Assembly (NCBI GenBank): GCA_958510875.1 | Contig: OY294070.1 | Span: forward strand, 14,871,631 to 14,935,630 | Origin: Endomychus coccineus | Taxonomy: Eukaryota; Arthropoda; Insecta; Coleoptera; Endomychidae | Length of the DNA stretch: 64,000 bases | Direction: 5' to 3' | Shown here: one piece after another, positions 55,588-64,000 of the stretch | How positions within the stretch are numbered: position 1 is the first letter of the stretch | Layout: every line of letters begins with the position of its first letter | The notes under the pieces: generated by a model | Databases searched by the model: none | Told to the model about the DNA's origin: nothing | The model's input: only the letters and a program-made list of their open reading frames with translations | Program-made: the position numbers and the translations under genes

Positions 55588-56105
55588 GGAAACATGTGAT
55601 TGATTATTTTATACTTATTGCTTTACTTTGATGATCAAAGATTGGAGTGAAAATCTTTCGATTTCAATTCTAGACTGCAAGGATCAACGGCCGCCAAAAT
55701 AATATCAAAGCTTGTGGTACGTAGTGTACACCAAGTGACATCTCCGAGAGCGTACACTAAATAATCATTTCTGCGGTGTTAATTCTAATGCCTGTCTGGT
55801 GTTCGCATCTTTCCATTAGCAAAGCCACGGCCGCCTAACTTTTTAATGTCCCACTCACTTAACCGCTCCAAGCCCTGACTTGCCGCCATTACATATTTCC
55901 ATATAAAGTATCACAAATACACCTTATTGTTCTTTACAACACCCCCGTGACCTTGCCGAATAGATTAACGGGATACGTCATGTGTTCATTCCGTTCTGTC
56001 ACATGTCAATTTTCATCATTCCATCGCTATAGGGAAAACGATCATGGAATAAAATGAGGAGACAGCTACAAAATTTATGTTCATTCGAGATAAAGAAACG
56101 TGATA
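55588..56105. other. No recognisable gene
   Basis: Unassigned DNA between the palindrome and mariner B3. Confidence 0.5.
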
Positions 56106-56189
56106 CAAGGGCAAGGGGAAAAGTACCTGAAAAATGAAACAAGAAATGATTTATTCGGTCAAAACATATTTTATTTCTCAACATAATCT

Positions 56190-57300
56190 CCTTCTAATTT
56201 TTCGATCCCTTCCAAATAATACGATTTCGAGAATCCTTCAATATAGCCGTTTGTTTCAGCGATGACCTCGTCGTTGGGAGTCAAATCTCTTTCCGCTTAG
56301 TCATTTCTTCAAGTTTGGAAATAGATAAAAATCGCAGGGGGCCAAATCTGAAGAATATGGTGGATGACGAACCAATTCGTAGCGCAATTCGTGCAATTTT
56401 GCCATTGCGACTGCGGACCTGTGCGCCGGTGCGTTGTCCTGGTGGAAGAGCACTTTTTTCTTTGCCACGTGCGACCGCTTTCGCTTCAAATCGATCCACC
56501 AGCTCTGCATAATTCACGCTGGTGATCAGTGACAAGTCCACTGTTTCGAATGTTCCTTGGTCTCTGTTGTGTTGTGATGAATCCATGTTTCATCCACAGC
56601 TACAAAACGGTGCTGAAAGTCCTTCTTATCGCACTTGAACATCGCCCAACACTCCTTTTTGAAGTTGTCAGACGGTCGTGGTTGTTGTCAACGAGATAAA
56701 ATGCGGCACCCACCTGGTAGATAGCCTTCTCATATTCAAAAATGTATGCAAAATGTTCCGTACGCGTTCGGTTGAGATGCCCATAGCCTCAGCAATCTCG
56801 TACAATTCAACTCGCCGATCGTCCAATATCATCCCAGGAATTTTATCGACGATTTCTGGCGTTGTAACCTCAACTGGACGACCAAAACTTTCGACGACCA
56901 CAACGAAAATCAGTAAACCACTTGTGAATCGTTCCAATCGATGGTGAAGAGCAAAGAGTTCTATATATAGAGTAGACAAGTAGTGTGTTAAGCATAGGAA
57001 AGTCCTGGCAAGTTGATGGACATTCTGTTCTTCTCGCATATGTAGTGCGCTCTCACTCGCACGGTTTCCCCTTCTACACCGAATAATACATATCTATTAC
57101 CAGTATTGGTTATATATTTATCTGTGTGAGAACTTTCCAGTAAAAGGCTTAGTAGTCAACTCTATATGTAGAACCCTTTGGTGAAGAGTCCCCATAATGT
57201 CTAACAAGCGATGCTTTGGTTTGCGTAATATTCTTTCCACGCAAGAAGTAATGTTTAGCCAAGACGTGAAATTCACTTTTTTCCATGTTTACAAAAATCT
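56190..57300 (-). pseudogene. Mariner DD34D transposase of B3, broken
   Basis: Minus strand: HHRLERFTSGLLIFVVV (next to the MITE), FGRPVEVTTPEIVDKIPGMI, YEIAEAMGISTERVRNIL, a gap in the middle, then VLFHQDNAPAHRSAVAMAK with the second catalytic Asp intact and PYSSDLAPCDFYLFPNLKK with the third; 34 residues lie between them. The region around the first catalytic Asp is shortened and frameshifted (a deletion joins ITSVNYAEL to its surroundings). The MITE interrupts the N-terminal part. Confidence 0.88.
56952..57180. mobile_element. 229-bp hAT-type MITE with 8-bp target duplication
   Basis: GTGAAGAG at 56,944-56,951 is repeated at 57,181-57,188. The insert begins CAAAGAGTTCTATATATAGA and ends with its inverse (reverse complement CAAAGGGTTCTACATATAGA), giving TIRs of about 22 bp with two or three mismatches. 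The empty site is seen in B1 (CGATGGTGAAGAGTCCCC, about 41,756). An 8-bp duplication and CA(A/G)-type termini fit the hAT superfamily. No coding capacity. Confidence 0.93.
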
Positions 57301-57471
57301 TCAAGGTTGCTTTCGATGGATGTCAAAAAATAACTGAATGACATATCAGTCTGAAAATATTAATGCGATCTAGTTGAAGATGGTACAATGTCACTTAGGA
57401 TTTTCGACTCTGGCGCCATCTGTTTTCTTTTTTAGGGACTTTCCACCTTGTCCATCTACAACGAGCTTATA

Positions 57472-59764
57472 CAGGGTGTCCTCGAACTGCGTGGCAAAAA
57501 TAAAACCAAAGATTCTTTGATTCGAAAAAAAATTGGTGAGCCTTTTTACTTTTGCCTCAAGTTGTTTAACTTGTTTACCCGGTAGAGGGCTTCAAAATTG
57601 CAAAAATAATTTTGTTTTTTCGGTATAACTTGAGAACGTGATGAAGAACTTTTACAATATTTAGCAGGTGAGTTACTGTCAATAATGGCCATTTTTGAGA
57701 GTGGAGCACAGAGCCTTAGAGACCATTGAAATGGCTCAAACTTGAGGATGTAACGGGAAAAGTGTCCAGAACTTTTTTGTGTTCAATGTAATTCACTCGA
57801 TATTTTTTATGTAGATAGCTTATCTAATTTGAAAACTTTTCTTACTCTTAGAAAATTTTGATAAAATCAACGGATTATGTTGAAAATATTAATTTTCGAG
57901 TCTCTGCAATTTTGGCTTACTAATTTTACTTGATTAAAAAATACCTTAGTTGCCTTTGCTTTTCTAATGTCATTTTGGCATTTGAAGAATTTATTCTCAA
58001 AACTGTCAGTTTTTACTTTGCTTTCCGTAAAAATTTTATAAAATTATGGCTCAAAATTTCACTAACACTGAAATGGTTGATATGTTATTGATTTATGGAC
58101 TTTGTCGTTGCAATGGCCGGAGAAGGGAAAGATATCCGCATCGCAGAATTCCAAATCGGCAAACCTTCGCGAAACTGGCAAATTTGAAGCAAATCGCAGA
58201 GAAACTGGACGCAGACGGACAACAAGGACGTTAGAGCTCGAAGAAGCGATACTGGAAGCGGTTGAAACTGAACCTGGGATAAGCATACTAAGTTAGGGAC
58301 TTCGTATTGGATCCTCAAAATCATTAGTTCATAATGTACTGAAAGAAGAACTGTTGTATCCCTATCATATTAAAACAGTTCAAGACTTATTGCCCATGGA
58401 TCCAGGTCATCGGCTAGATTTCTGTCGGCTTATTGTCCAAAGACAAAACGCAAACCCCAATTTTTGTAGAAGAATTCTGTTCACGGACGAAGATACTTTC
58501 ACGAGATGTGGTCTTTTTAACCTCCATAATGAACATTTCTATGCTGATGAAAATCCTCATGAAACGGAAGTTACATATTTTCAGAATCAAACTAAAATCA
58601 ATGTTTGAGTTGGAATTGTGGATAACTTTATTATTGGCCCTACCGTTATACCCGATCGATTGAACGGGGAGAACTACTTGAACTTTTTGGAACAAAGGCT
58701 ACTTGAACTGTTGGAAGACTTGCCCTTACACCTCGTCGTGGCCTGGTTTATCCATGATGGTGCACCTCCTCATTTCACATTAGCTGTGAGGCGACATTTG
58801 AATGCGGAATATCCAGATCGCTGGATAGGTAGAGGACACGATGCACCAGTGAACTGGCCGGCCCGCTCCCCTGATTTGACGCCCTGCGACTTCTTTCTAT
58901 GGGGCGCTTTGAAGTCGAAAGTTTATGCAGCTCCAGTAAACACACGAGAGGAATTGTTGCAACGAATTAATCATGAAGCGGATTTATTGAAGAATGATCC
59001 TGAAGTACTAGCCAGAGTTCAATCCAATTTCTTGAAACGAATTAATTTGTGTATTCAGGAAAATGGGCAACATTTCGAACAATTGATGCCTTAGCGATTT
59101 CCAAATTTTTCCTAAATAATTACATCGTTTCCCCATTTCTATTGTTTTTATTATTCGTGTTTTACCGAGATATTAACCATTTCAGTGTTAGTGAAATTTT
59201 GAGCCATAATTTTATAAAATTTTTACGGAAAGCAAAGTGAAAACTGACAGTTTTGAGAATAAATTCTCCAAATGCCAAAATGACATTAGAAAAGCAAAGG
59301 CAACTTAGGTATTTTAATCAAGTAAAATTAGTAAGCCAAAATTGCAGAGACTCGAAAATTATTTTTTTCAAGCTAATCCGTTGATTTTATCAAAATTTTC
59401 TAAGAGTAAGAAAAGTTTTCAAAGTAGATAAGCTATCTACATAAAAAATATAGAGTGAATTACATCGACCACAAAAAAGTTCTGGACACTTTTCCCGTTA
59501 CATCGTCAAGTTTGAGCCATTTCGATGGTCTCTAAGGCTCTATGCTTCGCTCTCAAAAACGGCTATTATTGACAGTAACTCACCTGCCAAATATTGTAAA
59601 AGTCCTCCATCACGTTCTCAAGTTATACCGAAAAAACAAAATAATTTTTTCAACTTTGAAGCCCTCTACCGGCTAAACAAGACACTTGAGGCAAAAGTAA
59701 AAAGGCTCATCAAATTTTTTTCGAATCAAAGAATCTTCGGTTTTATTTTAGCCACGCAGTTCGA
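57472..59764 (+). mobile_element. Mariner-like element A2 with about 600-bp TIRs
   Basis: Begins CAGGGTGTCCTCGAACTGCG after TA (57,470-57,471). Left TIR 57,472-58,082, right TIR 59,171-59,764. The last 15 or so bases of the right TIR are missing, where the sequence switches to a mariner B fragment. The TIRs extend past the transposase start codon, so ATGGCTCAAAATTTCACT occurs in both ends facing inward. Confidence 0.95.
58046..59094 (+). pseudogene. A2 transposase, full-length but broken
   Basis: Starts MAQNFTNTEMVDMLLIYGL inside the left TIR. A frameshift near 58,170 moves the helix-turn-helix region (NLRETGKFEANRRETGRRRT, LELEEAILEAVETEPGISI) to another frame, where a TAG (58,294) occurs. 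Then KEELLYPYHIKTVQDLLPMD, ILFTDEDTFTRCG with the first catalytic Asp, a TGA at 58,606 in place of a Trp, VVAWFIHDGAPPHF with the second Asp, and SPDLTPCDFFLWG with the third, ending HFEQLMP at 59,094. The architecture (N-terminal helix-turn-helix of DUF4817 type plus DDE domain) is of the IS630/Tc1-mariner superfamily, with 43 residues between the last two Asp. Stops and frameshift make it inactive. Confidence 0.93.
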
Positions 59765-60001
59765 AGATGTTGAATCAAGACAGGAGAAATTCACGTTTTT
59801 CCATGTTTACAAAAATTATCCAAGGTTGCTTGCTTTCAATGGATGTCAAAACAGAACTGAATGACATATCAGTGTGAAAATTTTAATGCGTTCTGGTTAT
59901 ATTAATTTATAAATTTTAATGTTGATATTCATAACTATGATACAAGACATAATAACAATTTTTACATTCCTTTAACTGAAAAAAAGTGCTCTTTTTTTTT
60001 G

Positions 60002-60112
60002 TTTTTTAAAGGTTTTGTGAACTATAACAATTTACCTAATATTGTCAAAACGAGTTCATCCTTAAGGATTTTTAAACAACAACTAGCAGACTATGTGAGA
60101 GAAAATAAATAA
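60002..60112 (+). pseudogene. LINE C-terminal fragment
   Basis: A frame ending in TAA reads GFVNYNNLPNIVKTSSSLRI then FKQQLADYVRENK. This is the end of a Jockey/CR1-type polyprotein (N-LP pattern followed by FK-x-x-L-x-x-Y). It is upstream of the next LINE's RT, so it comes from another copy or a rearranged insertion. Confidence 0.65.
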
Positions 60113-60259
60113 TAAAGTGTTGTATTGCTGTTGTCTGTAATTCTATACTCCAATTGGTCATTTTAAAGTTTATAATTTTTTAGCGATCTTAAATTATAAT
60201 TATCAAGTGTACAAAAATCTAAAATTGTAATTATGATGCTTATCATGTTTGTATATTAG

Positions 60260-61741
60260 GGTTTCCTAACTCTAAAGATTATAGTAGAACAAATAGCACA
60301 ACCTTTGCAATATCTTATCAATAAAACCTTCGAGTATGGAGAATTTCCAAACTTGCTGAAAATTGGTATTATCAAGCCAATATATAAAACAGGAGATCAT
60401 AAAACCTTAGCAAACTATAGACCTATCACGCTAATATCCTCTATTGCAAAAGTTGTAGAGAAAGCACTGAATGAGCGATTAGCAAATTTTTTTGACCAAT
60501 GTAAAACTATATCGCCTCGTCAGTTTGGGTTTAGGAAAAATACTTCCACAGAGCACGCTATTGCACACCTGACAACACATTTGTATAAGTCATTAAATGA
60601 ACGTACACCGACAATATGTTTATTTTTAGATTTAACAAAGGCCTTCGACACAGTCGATCATAACATTTTACTACATAAACTTGAAAAGTACGGTATTAGA
60701 GGAATTCCCTTAAATCTTATAAAGAGTTATCTATCTCAACGCAAACAATACGTTCAACTGGAAAATGAAAACAGTGAACCTCTTACTATAAAATATGGAG
60801 TACCCCAGGGGACAATACTGAGCCCATTGTTATTTACAATCTATATTAACGATTTATTAACTTTACCTTGCTCAGGAGAAGTTATCAGTTTCGCCGACGA
60901 CACTGTAATTATTTTCAAATCAACATCTTGGGAGAATTTAAAAAATAAAATTGAAAGTGAAATGAAAATAATTAAAGCCTGGTATGACTCAAATTCACTA
61001 ACTTTAAACTGTTCAAAAAGTTGTTGGTTACCCTTTACCTCACTAGCAAGAAATATACCACCATATCGTTCAATAAATGTAAATAAAACATCTGAAAACA
61101 GCCTTGAAATTGGTATGAAAACATCTGTTAAATATTTAGGTGTAATAATAGATAGCCATATGCGCTGGAATGAACATATCAATTACGTCATTAAAAAACT
61201 GCGTTACCTGTTACCTAAAATAAAATTTATGAGGGAATACTTGAATCCTGAAAATCTAATGGTAATGTATTATGCACTTGTTCAATCACAGCTGAGTTAT
61301 GCGATAATAGGTTGGGGAGGAGCAGTAGATAGTGCAATAAAAAATTTAGATACACTACAAAAAAGATTTCTAAAAATAATTATTAACAAAAAACGTAATT
61401 ACTCATCAGACCTTCTATTTAAGGATGCCAAGGTAATGGATTTAAGACAACTCTATTGTTTAAGTATCCTAGTTTGTATCAATAAAAATAATTTAAATTA
61501 TCCAATGCATGCGTATAATACACGAAATAAATTGAATTTGACAATGAAACCAAAATCGTTAAAAACCATAGGGCAAAAAAATTATACTTATCTTGTTAGT
61601 GTTCTTATTGATATGCTTCCTGCTGGTATTAAATTGTTGAACAATATTAAACATTATAAATGCAAAATTAAACTTTGGATATTAAATACAACTAGGAAAA
61701 CTTTTCACAATATTGTTAACTTAAAACACATTTTGAAATAA
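60260..61741 (+). CDS. LINE reverse transcriptase, open but 5'-truncated
   Basis: About 493 codons without stop; no ATG fits the family start because the 5' part is missing. Motifs in order: QYLINKTFEYGEFPNLLKIG, NYRPITLISSIAKVVEKALN (block 1), SPRQFGFRKNTSTEHAIAHL (block 2), LDLTKAFDTVDHNILLHKLE (block 3), GVPQGTILSPLLFTIYINDL (block 4), SFADDTVIIF with the catalytic Asp pair (block 5), VKYLGVIIDSHMRWNEH (thumb) and LSYAIIGWGG. The C-terminus ends NLKHILK and has no RNase H. Jockey/CR1-like. It lacks endonuclease and ORF1, so it cannot move by itself; the clean frame suggests a young insertion. Confidence 0.93.
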   Translation, partial: GFLTLKIIVEQIAQPLQYLINKTFEYGEFPNLLKIGIIKPIYKTGDHKTLANYRPITLISSIAKVVEKALNERLANFFDQCKTISPRQFGFRKNTSTEHAIAHLTTHLYKSLNERTPTICLFLDLTKAFDTVDHNILLHKLEKYGIRGIPLNLIKSYLSQRKQYVQLENENSEPLTIKYGVPQGTILSPLLFTIYINDLLTLPCSGEVISFADDTVIIFKSTSWENLKNKIESEMKIIKAWYDSNSLTLNCSKSCWLPFTSLARNIPPYRSINVNKTSENSLEIGMKTSVKYLGVIIDSHMRWNEHINYVIKKLRYLLPKIKFMREYLNPENLMVMYYALVQSQLSYAIIGWGGAVDSAIKNLDTLQKRFLKIIINKKRNYSSDLLFKDAKVMDLRQLYCLSILVCINKNNLNYPMHAYNTRNKLNLTMKPKSLKTIGQKNYTYLVSVLIDMLPAGIKLLNNIKHYKCKIKLWILNTTRKTFHNIVNLKHILK

Positions 61742-62121
61742 CACCACCTTGGTATAGACACTTAGGTACTTATCTCTGGTGATTGATTTATTTAAGTAAA
61801 ATAGATTATGATTTAATAAAAAGAATATATATTTTATTTTTGTATTGTCTATGTTAAAAGTATTATGCAATATGTTTTCAATTTTTTATATTTTGTTTAT
61901 TATTCTAAAAATGACATTATTAATTTTGAGATGTATTTTATCTCATGAGTTATTATTTATTTGAATTAAAATTATATTTTTCACAAACAAAGTTCATATA
62001 TTTTTTACATATATGAACTTTCGTGAATTAATTATCTAGTTTATTATAACTATTTTTGTAAATTGTACTGCCGAAAAAAAAACCAGTTTATGTATAATAA
62101 ACGTTATTATTATTTAAATAA
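60260..62121 (+). mobile_element. 5'-truncated LINE with (ATT)n-type tail
   Basis: The open reverse transcriptase is followed by about 380 bp of AT-rich 3' UTR ending GTTATTATTATTTAAATAAA at 62,100-62,120, where mariner B6 resumes. No open frame upstream of 60,258 (TAG). Related by protein and tail type to the LINE at 13,258-14,489. Confidence 0.85.
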
Positions 62122-62201
62122 ATAAAGTAGATGGCACGTCACAAATGTCACATTGTGGCACCATCTGTTCCATTTTTCAGGGACTTTTCACTTTGCCCTC
62201 G

Positions 62202-62924
62202 TATATATAAGACATGAAGATATATAGACTTCATTTCATACTTCAAAATTAGGAGAACTAGAAGTTTTAATTCTGAATCATCCATTTTAAATCGAGTTCA
62301 AACGAAGCTCAGCACAATTGAAAGGACAAGAGCAGAGTTCATTGACAAAAATCAACAAACAATCAGAAACGTATCTGGGCAAATTTCTTACATGCCATTT
62401 ACTTTGAGCTTACTCCTATGTCGTATTTCAGATTAGAACGATGTATAAAGTAGTTAACCAAACGGTGCTGTAAAAAATTTCAAAATAAATGAAAAAGTAA
62501 TTAGAAATATTGCAGGGAGGTGTTTAATGGCGTGTGATGCTTCTTCGTCGCTTGGTAGATTTGCCGTAATGCCCACAGATATCTTGATTACATGGAAACA
62601 AATTGATTAAAGTGAGAAGTAAATTACTGAAAAATTCAAATAAATTATTTAAACGTTAGGTAATCGACCGTTTCCGACGTTATATTACACGCGCAGATTG
62701 AAAACTGAACAATGGAAACGAGCTTTTTAAAATCCGAGGTAATCACTGTGACAGATAATCTCTTTTCGCGTAATTAAAAAGAAAAACTAAATGCATTCTT
62801 CCACAATAACATATTTTCCCCGTCTGGTAAATTAAGTTATGTTCCCACATACTATCATAGAAACGAACAACTCATTTATTGCTTTCATAATCTTATAACA
62901 AACGTCTTACTGTTTTTGTAAAAA
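62202..62924. other. No recognisable gene
   Basis: AT-rich unassigned DNA between mariner B6 and the last LINE. Confidence 0.5.
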
Positions 62925-63840
62925 AAAAAGAAGACCCTTCCTAATAGTTATACACCCTTTGCACTATTATCTGTGATCTCTAAAGTGATGGAGAAAGCAA
63001 TCAACATCGAGTTCATCCAATAACTAGAAAGCTCCAGAATAGTGAATGACCGGCAATATGGCTTTCGTTAGCAGATATCAACATGAGACCTGCTTGCCTA
63101 CGTAAAACATGTATGGCAGAAATCTATTGAAAAACATGAGGAATCTCTTGCTTCTGGTGTGCCGCCCCAACTTTGTCGCTTACTATCGAGTTTTCTCTCA
63201 GATAGATCACTCCATGTGGTGGTGGAAGGAGTACCGTCCGATACAATGGCGTTCAACCCTGGTGTCCCACAGGGATCTGTCTTAGCACCAACTTTGTTTC
63301 TGCTGGACCTGCTGGAAATGGCCATCTGTCCCGTGCACAGCTTTGCACATGATAGTATTCTTCATACCGCTTCCTCGTCTAGAGCCTCCATACCATCCAA
63401 TGAAGCCAGAGGAGCGAGACAGACAGGTTGATACAATTACTGGAGATCTGGAAAAGATTTTAAAATGGGGATCTGATAATCTAGTAGACTTTAATGCAAC
63501 CAAAACTCAAGTTTGCGTCTTCTCCAGGAATGTCAGGTACGACTATTCCTATGGAGAATTCCATAACCATGCTCGAGATCACCACCAACCCCGCCAACGG
63601 CACCCTTTCATGGGACGATCATGTGAGGTCCATTGCGAGAACCGCTTCACAAAAACTTGGTTTTCTGTGCCTACAGCTACTTTGCGAGTACATCCCAGCA
63701 GTTCCTAATAATCTAAAAAGCACAAATTCGACATGTCCTGGAGTACTGTTCAAATGTTTGGAGTTCTGCTCCCAAACATACGTTGAAGCTCTTGGATTCT
63801 ATCAAGAACTCCACCTTGAGTTTTATTTTCATCATCCTTC
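62925..63840 (+). pseudogene. Jockey-type LINE reverse transcriptase with internal deletion
   Basis: LLSVISKVMEKAI (about 62,970), NDRQYGFR, then LLAYVKHVWQKSIEKHEES. At about 63,150 the sequence jumps to SGVPPQLCRLLSSFLSDRSL, so the LDxxKAFDRVWH block is missing. Then NPGVPQGSVLAPTLF (block 4), SFAHDSILH, where the second catalytic Asp of the usual ADD box is followed and preceded by changes (A-H-D), and LEKILKWGSDNLVDFNATKT. The end reads TLSWDDHVRSIARTASQKLG. Several stops and shifts; inactive. Confidence 0.85.
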
Positions 63841-63841
63841 T

Positions 63842-64000
63842 CTATAAATTCAATTTGGATCACGATTTACTATAAGTTTAATTTAGACCACCCTTCTTTA
63901 CTATAAGTTCAATTTGGATCATCCTTAACTATAAGTTTAATTTGGTTTAAACTTTACTTAAGTTCAATTTGCAACACCCCTCACTATAAATTCAATTCGG
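63842..64000. repeat. 28-31-bp minisatellite
   Basis: Six consecutive units of the form ACTATAAGTTCAATTTGGAT plus a variable tail start near 63,843, 63,871, 63,902, 63,930, 63,957 and 63,985. The array runs off the window, directly after the LINE end, and may be that LINE's 3' tail region. Confidence 0.85.

Larger units (their letters stand above)
56106..57456 (-). mobile_element. Mariner B3, containing a hAT-type MITE
   Basis: Starts CAAGGGCAAGGGGAAAAGTA after TA (56,104-56,105) and ends CCACCTTGTCCATC before TA (57,457-57,458). Without the 229-bp insertion and its duplicated 8 bp, the element is about 1.11 kb. The transposase lies on the minus strand and is broken. Confidence 0.9.
59765..62201 (-). 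mobile_element. Mariner B6, split by a LINE insertion
   Basis: The part at 59,765-59,905 (GAAATTCACG-TTTTTCCATGTT to AATGCGTTCTGGTTA) and the part at 62,124-62,201 (AAAGTAGATGGCACGTCACA to CTTTGCCCTCG, then TA) are consecutive in intact copies (B1: GCGTTCTAGTTAAAGATGGT). So they are the halves of one mariner, separated by about 2.2 kb of inserted LINE DNA. The transposase portion on the low-coordinate side has been lost at the junction with A2. Confidence 0.85.

Noticed and set aside
60260..61741. The open LINE reverse transcriptase as an autonomous, active element
   Set aside because: The 5' end including endonuclease and ORF1 is missing.

Overview
The window looks like an AT-rich, transposon-dense stretch of an insect (at least arthropod) nuclear genome. 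I saw no operons, bacterial ribosome-binding sites, phage or plasmid genes. What I could read is satellite DNA, Tc1/mariner and hAT DNA transposons, several groups of non-LTR retrotransposons (LINEs), LTR-like repeats, a tyrosine-recombinase (YR) element, tRNA-derived repeats, and one short exon with proper splice sites that resembles the nucleoporin Nup88. The SETMAR-type mariners, the mariner-like long-TIR elements and the Nup88-like exon favour an insect; I cannot name the order or species. All family calls come from reading translations by eye; no search was run.

Layout. 1-1079: a 160/161-bp satellite with alternating A and B monomers. 1.1-7 kb: small repeats, YR N-terminal scraps, a Helitron-type helicase fragment and a 1.5-kb Tc1/mariner-like element with 157-bp TIRs. 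7-12.5 kb: an RNase-H LINE fragment, an LTR-like repeat, hAT and Tc1/mariner transposase fossils. 12.5-15 kb: tandem copies of a repeat with an internal tRNA-like segment, split by a LINE. 15.5-18 kb: a non-autonomous mariner relative with a LINE nested inside it. 19.4-22.5 kb: a YR gene with an intron, bounded by 17-bp inverted repeats, with an LTR-like repeat in its intron. 24.9-28.9 kb: a mariner remnant, LTR-like repeats and an LTR-retroelement integrase fossil. 32.2-34.4 and 42.9-43.7 kb: two copies of a LINE of the R2/R4 type; the longer one keeps a restriction-like endonuclease region. 35-48 kb: LINE fragments, mariners, and a MITE with double inverted repeats. 48,871-49,040: the Nup88-like exon, the only sequence I would assign to a host gene. 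51.7-62.2 kb: two nearly identical mariner-like elements with about 600-bp TIRs, a SETMAR-type mariner carrying a 229-bp hAT-type MITE, and another mariner split by LINE DNA. 62.9-64 kb: a LINE remnant and a 28-31-bp minisatellite running off the end.

The coding regions do not form a pathway. Almost all are dead transposon genes with stops and frameshifts; the longest uninterrupted frames are two 5'-truncated LINE reverse transcriptases (16,470-17,866 and 60,260-61,741). The value of the window is its layered insertion history and a few unusual architectures: the YR element with inverted-repeat ends, TIRs long enough to contain the transposase start codon, the repeat with an internal tRNA-like segment, and a palindromic repeat with a hammerhead-ribozyme-like core.
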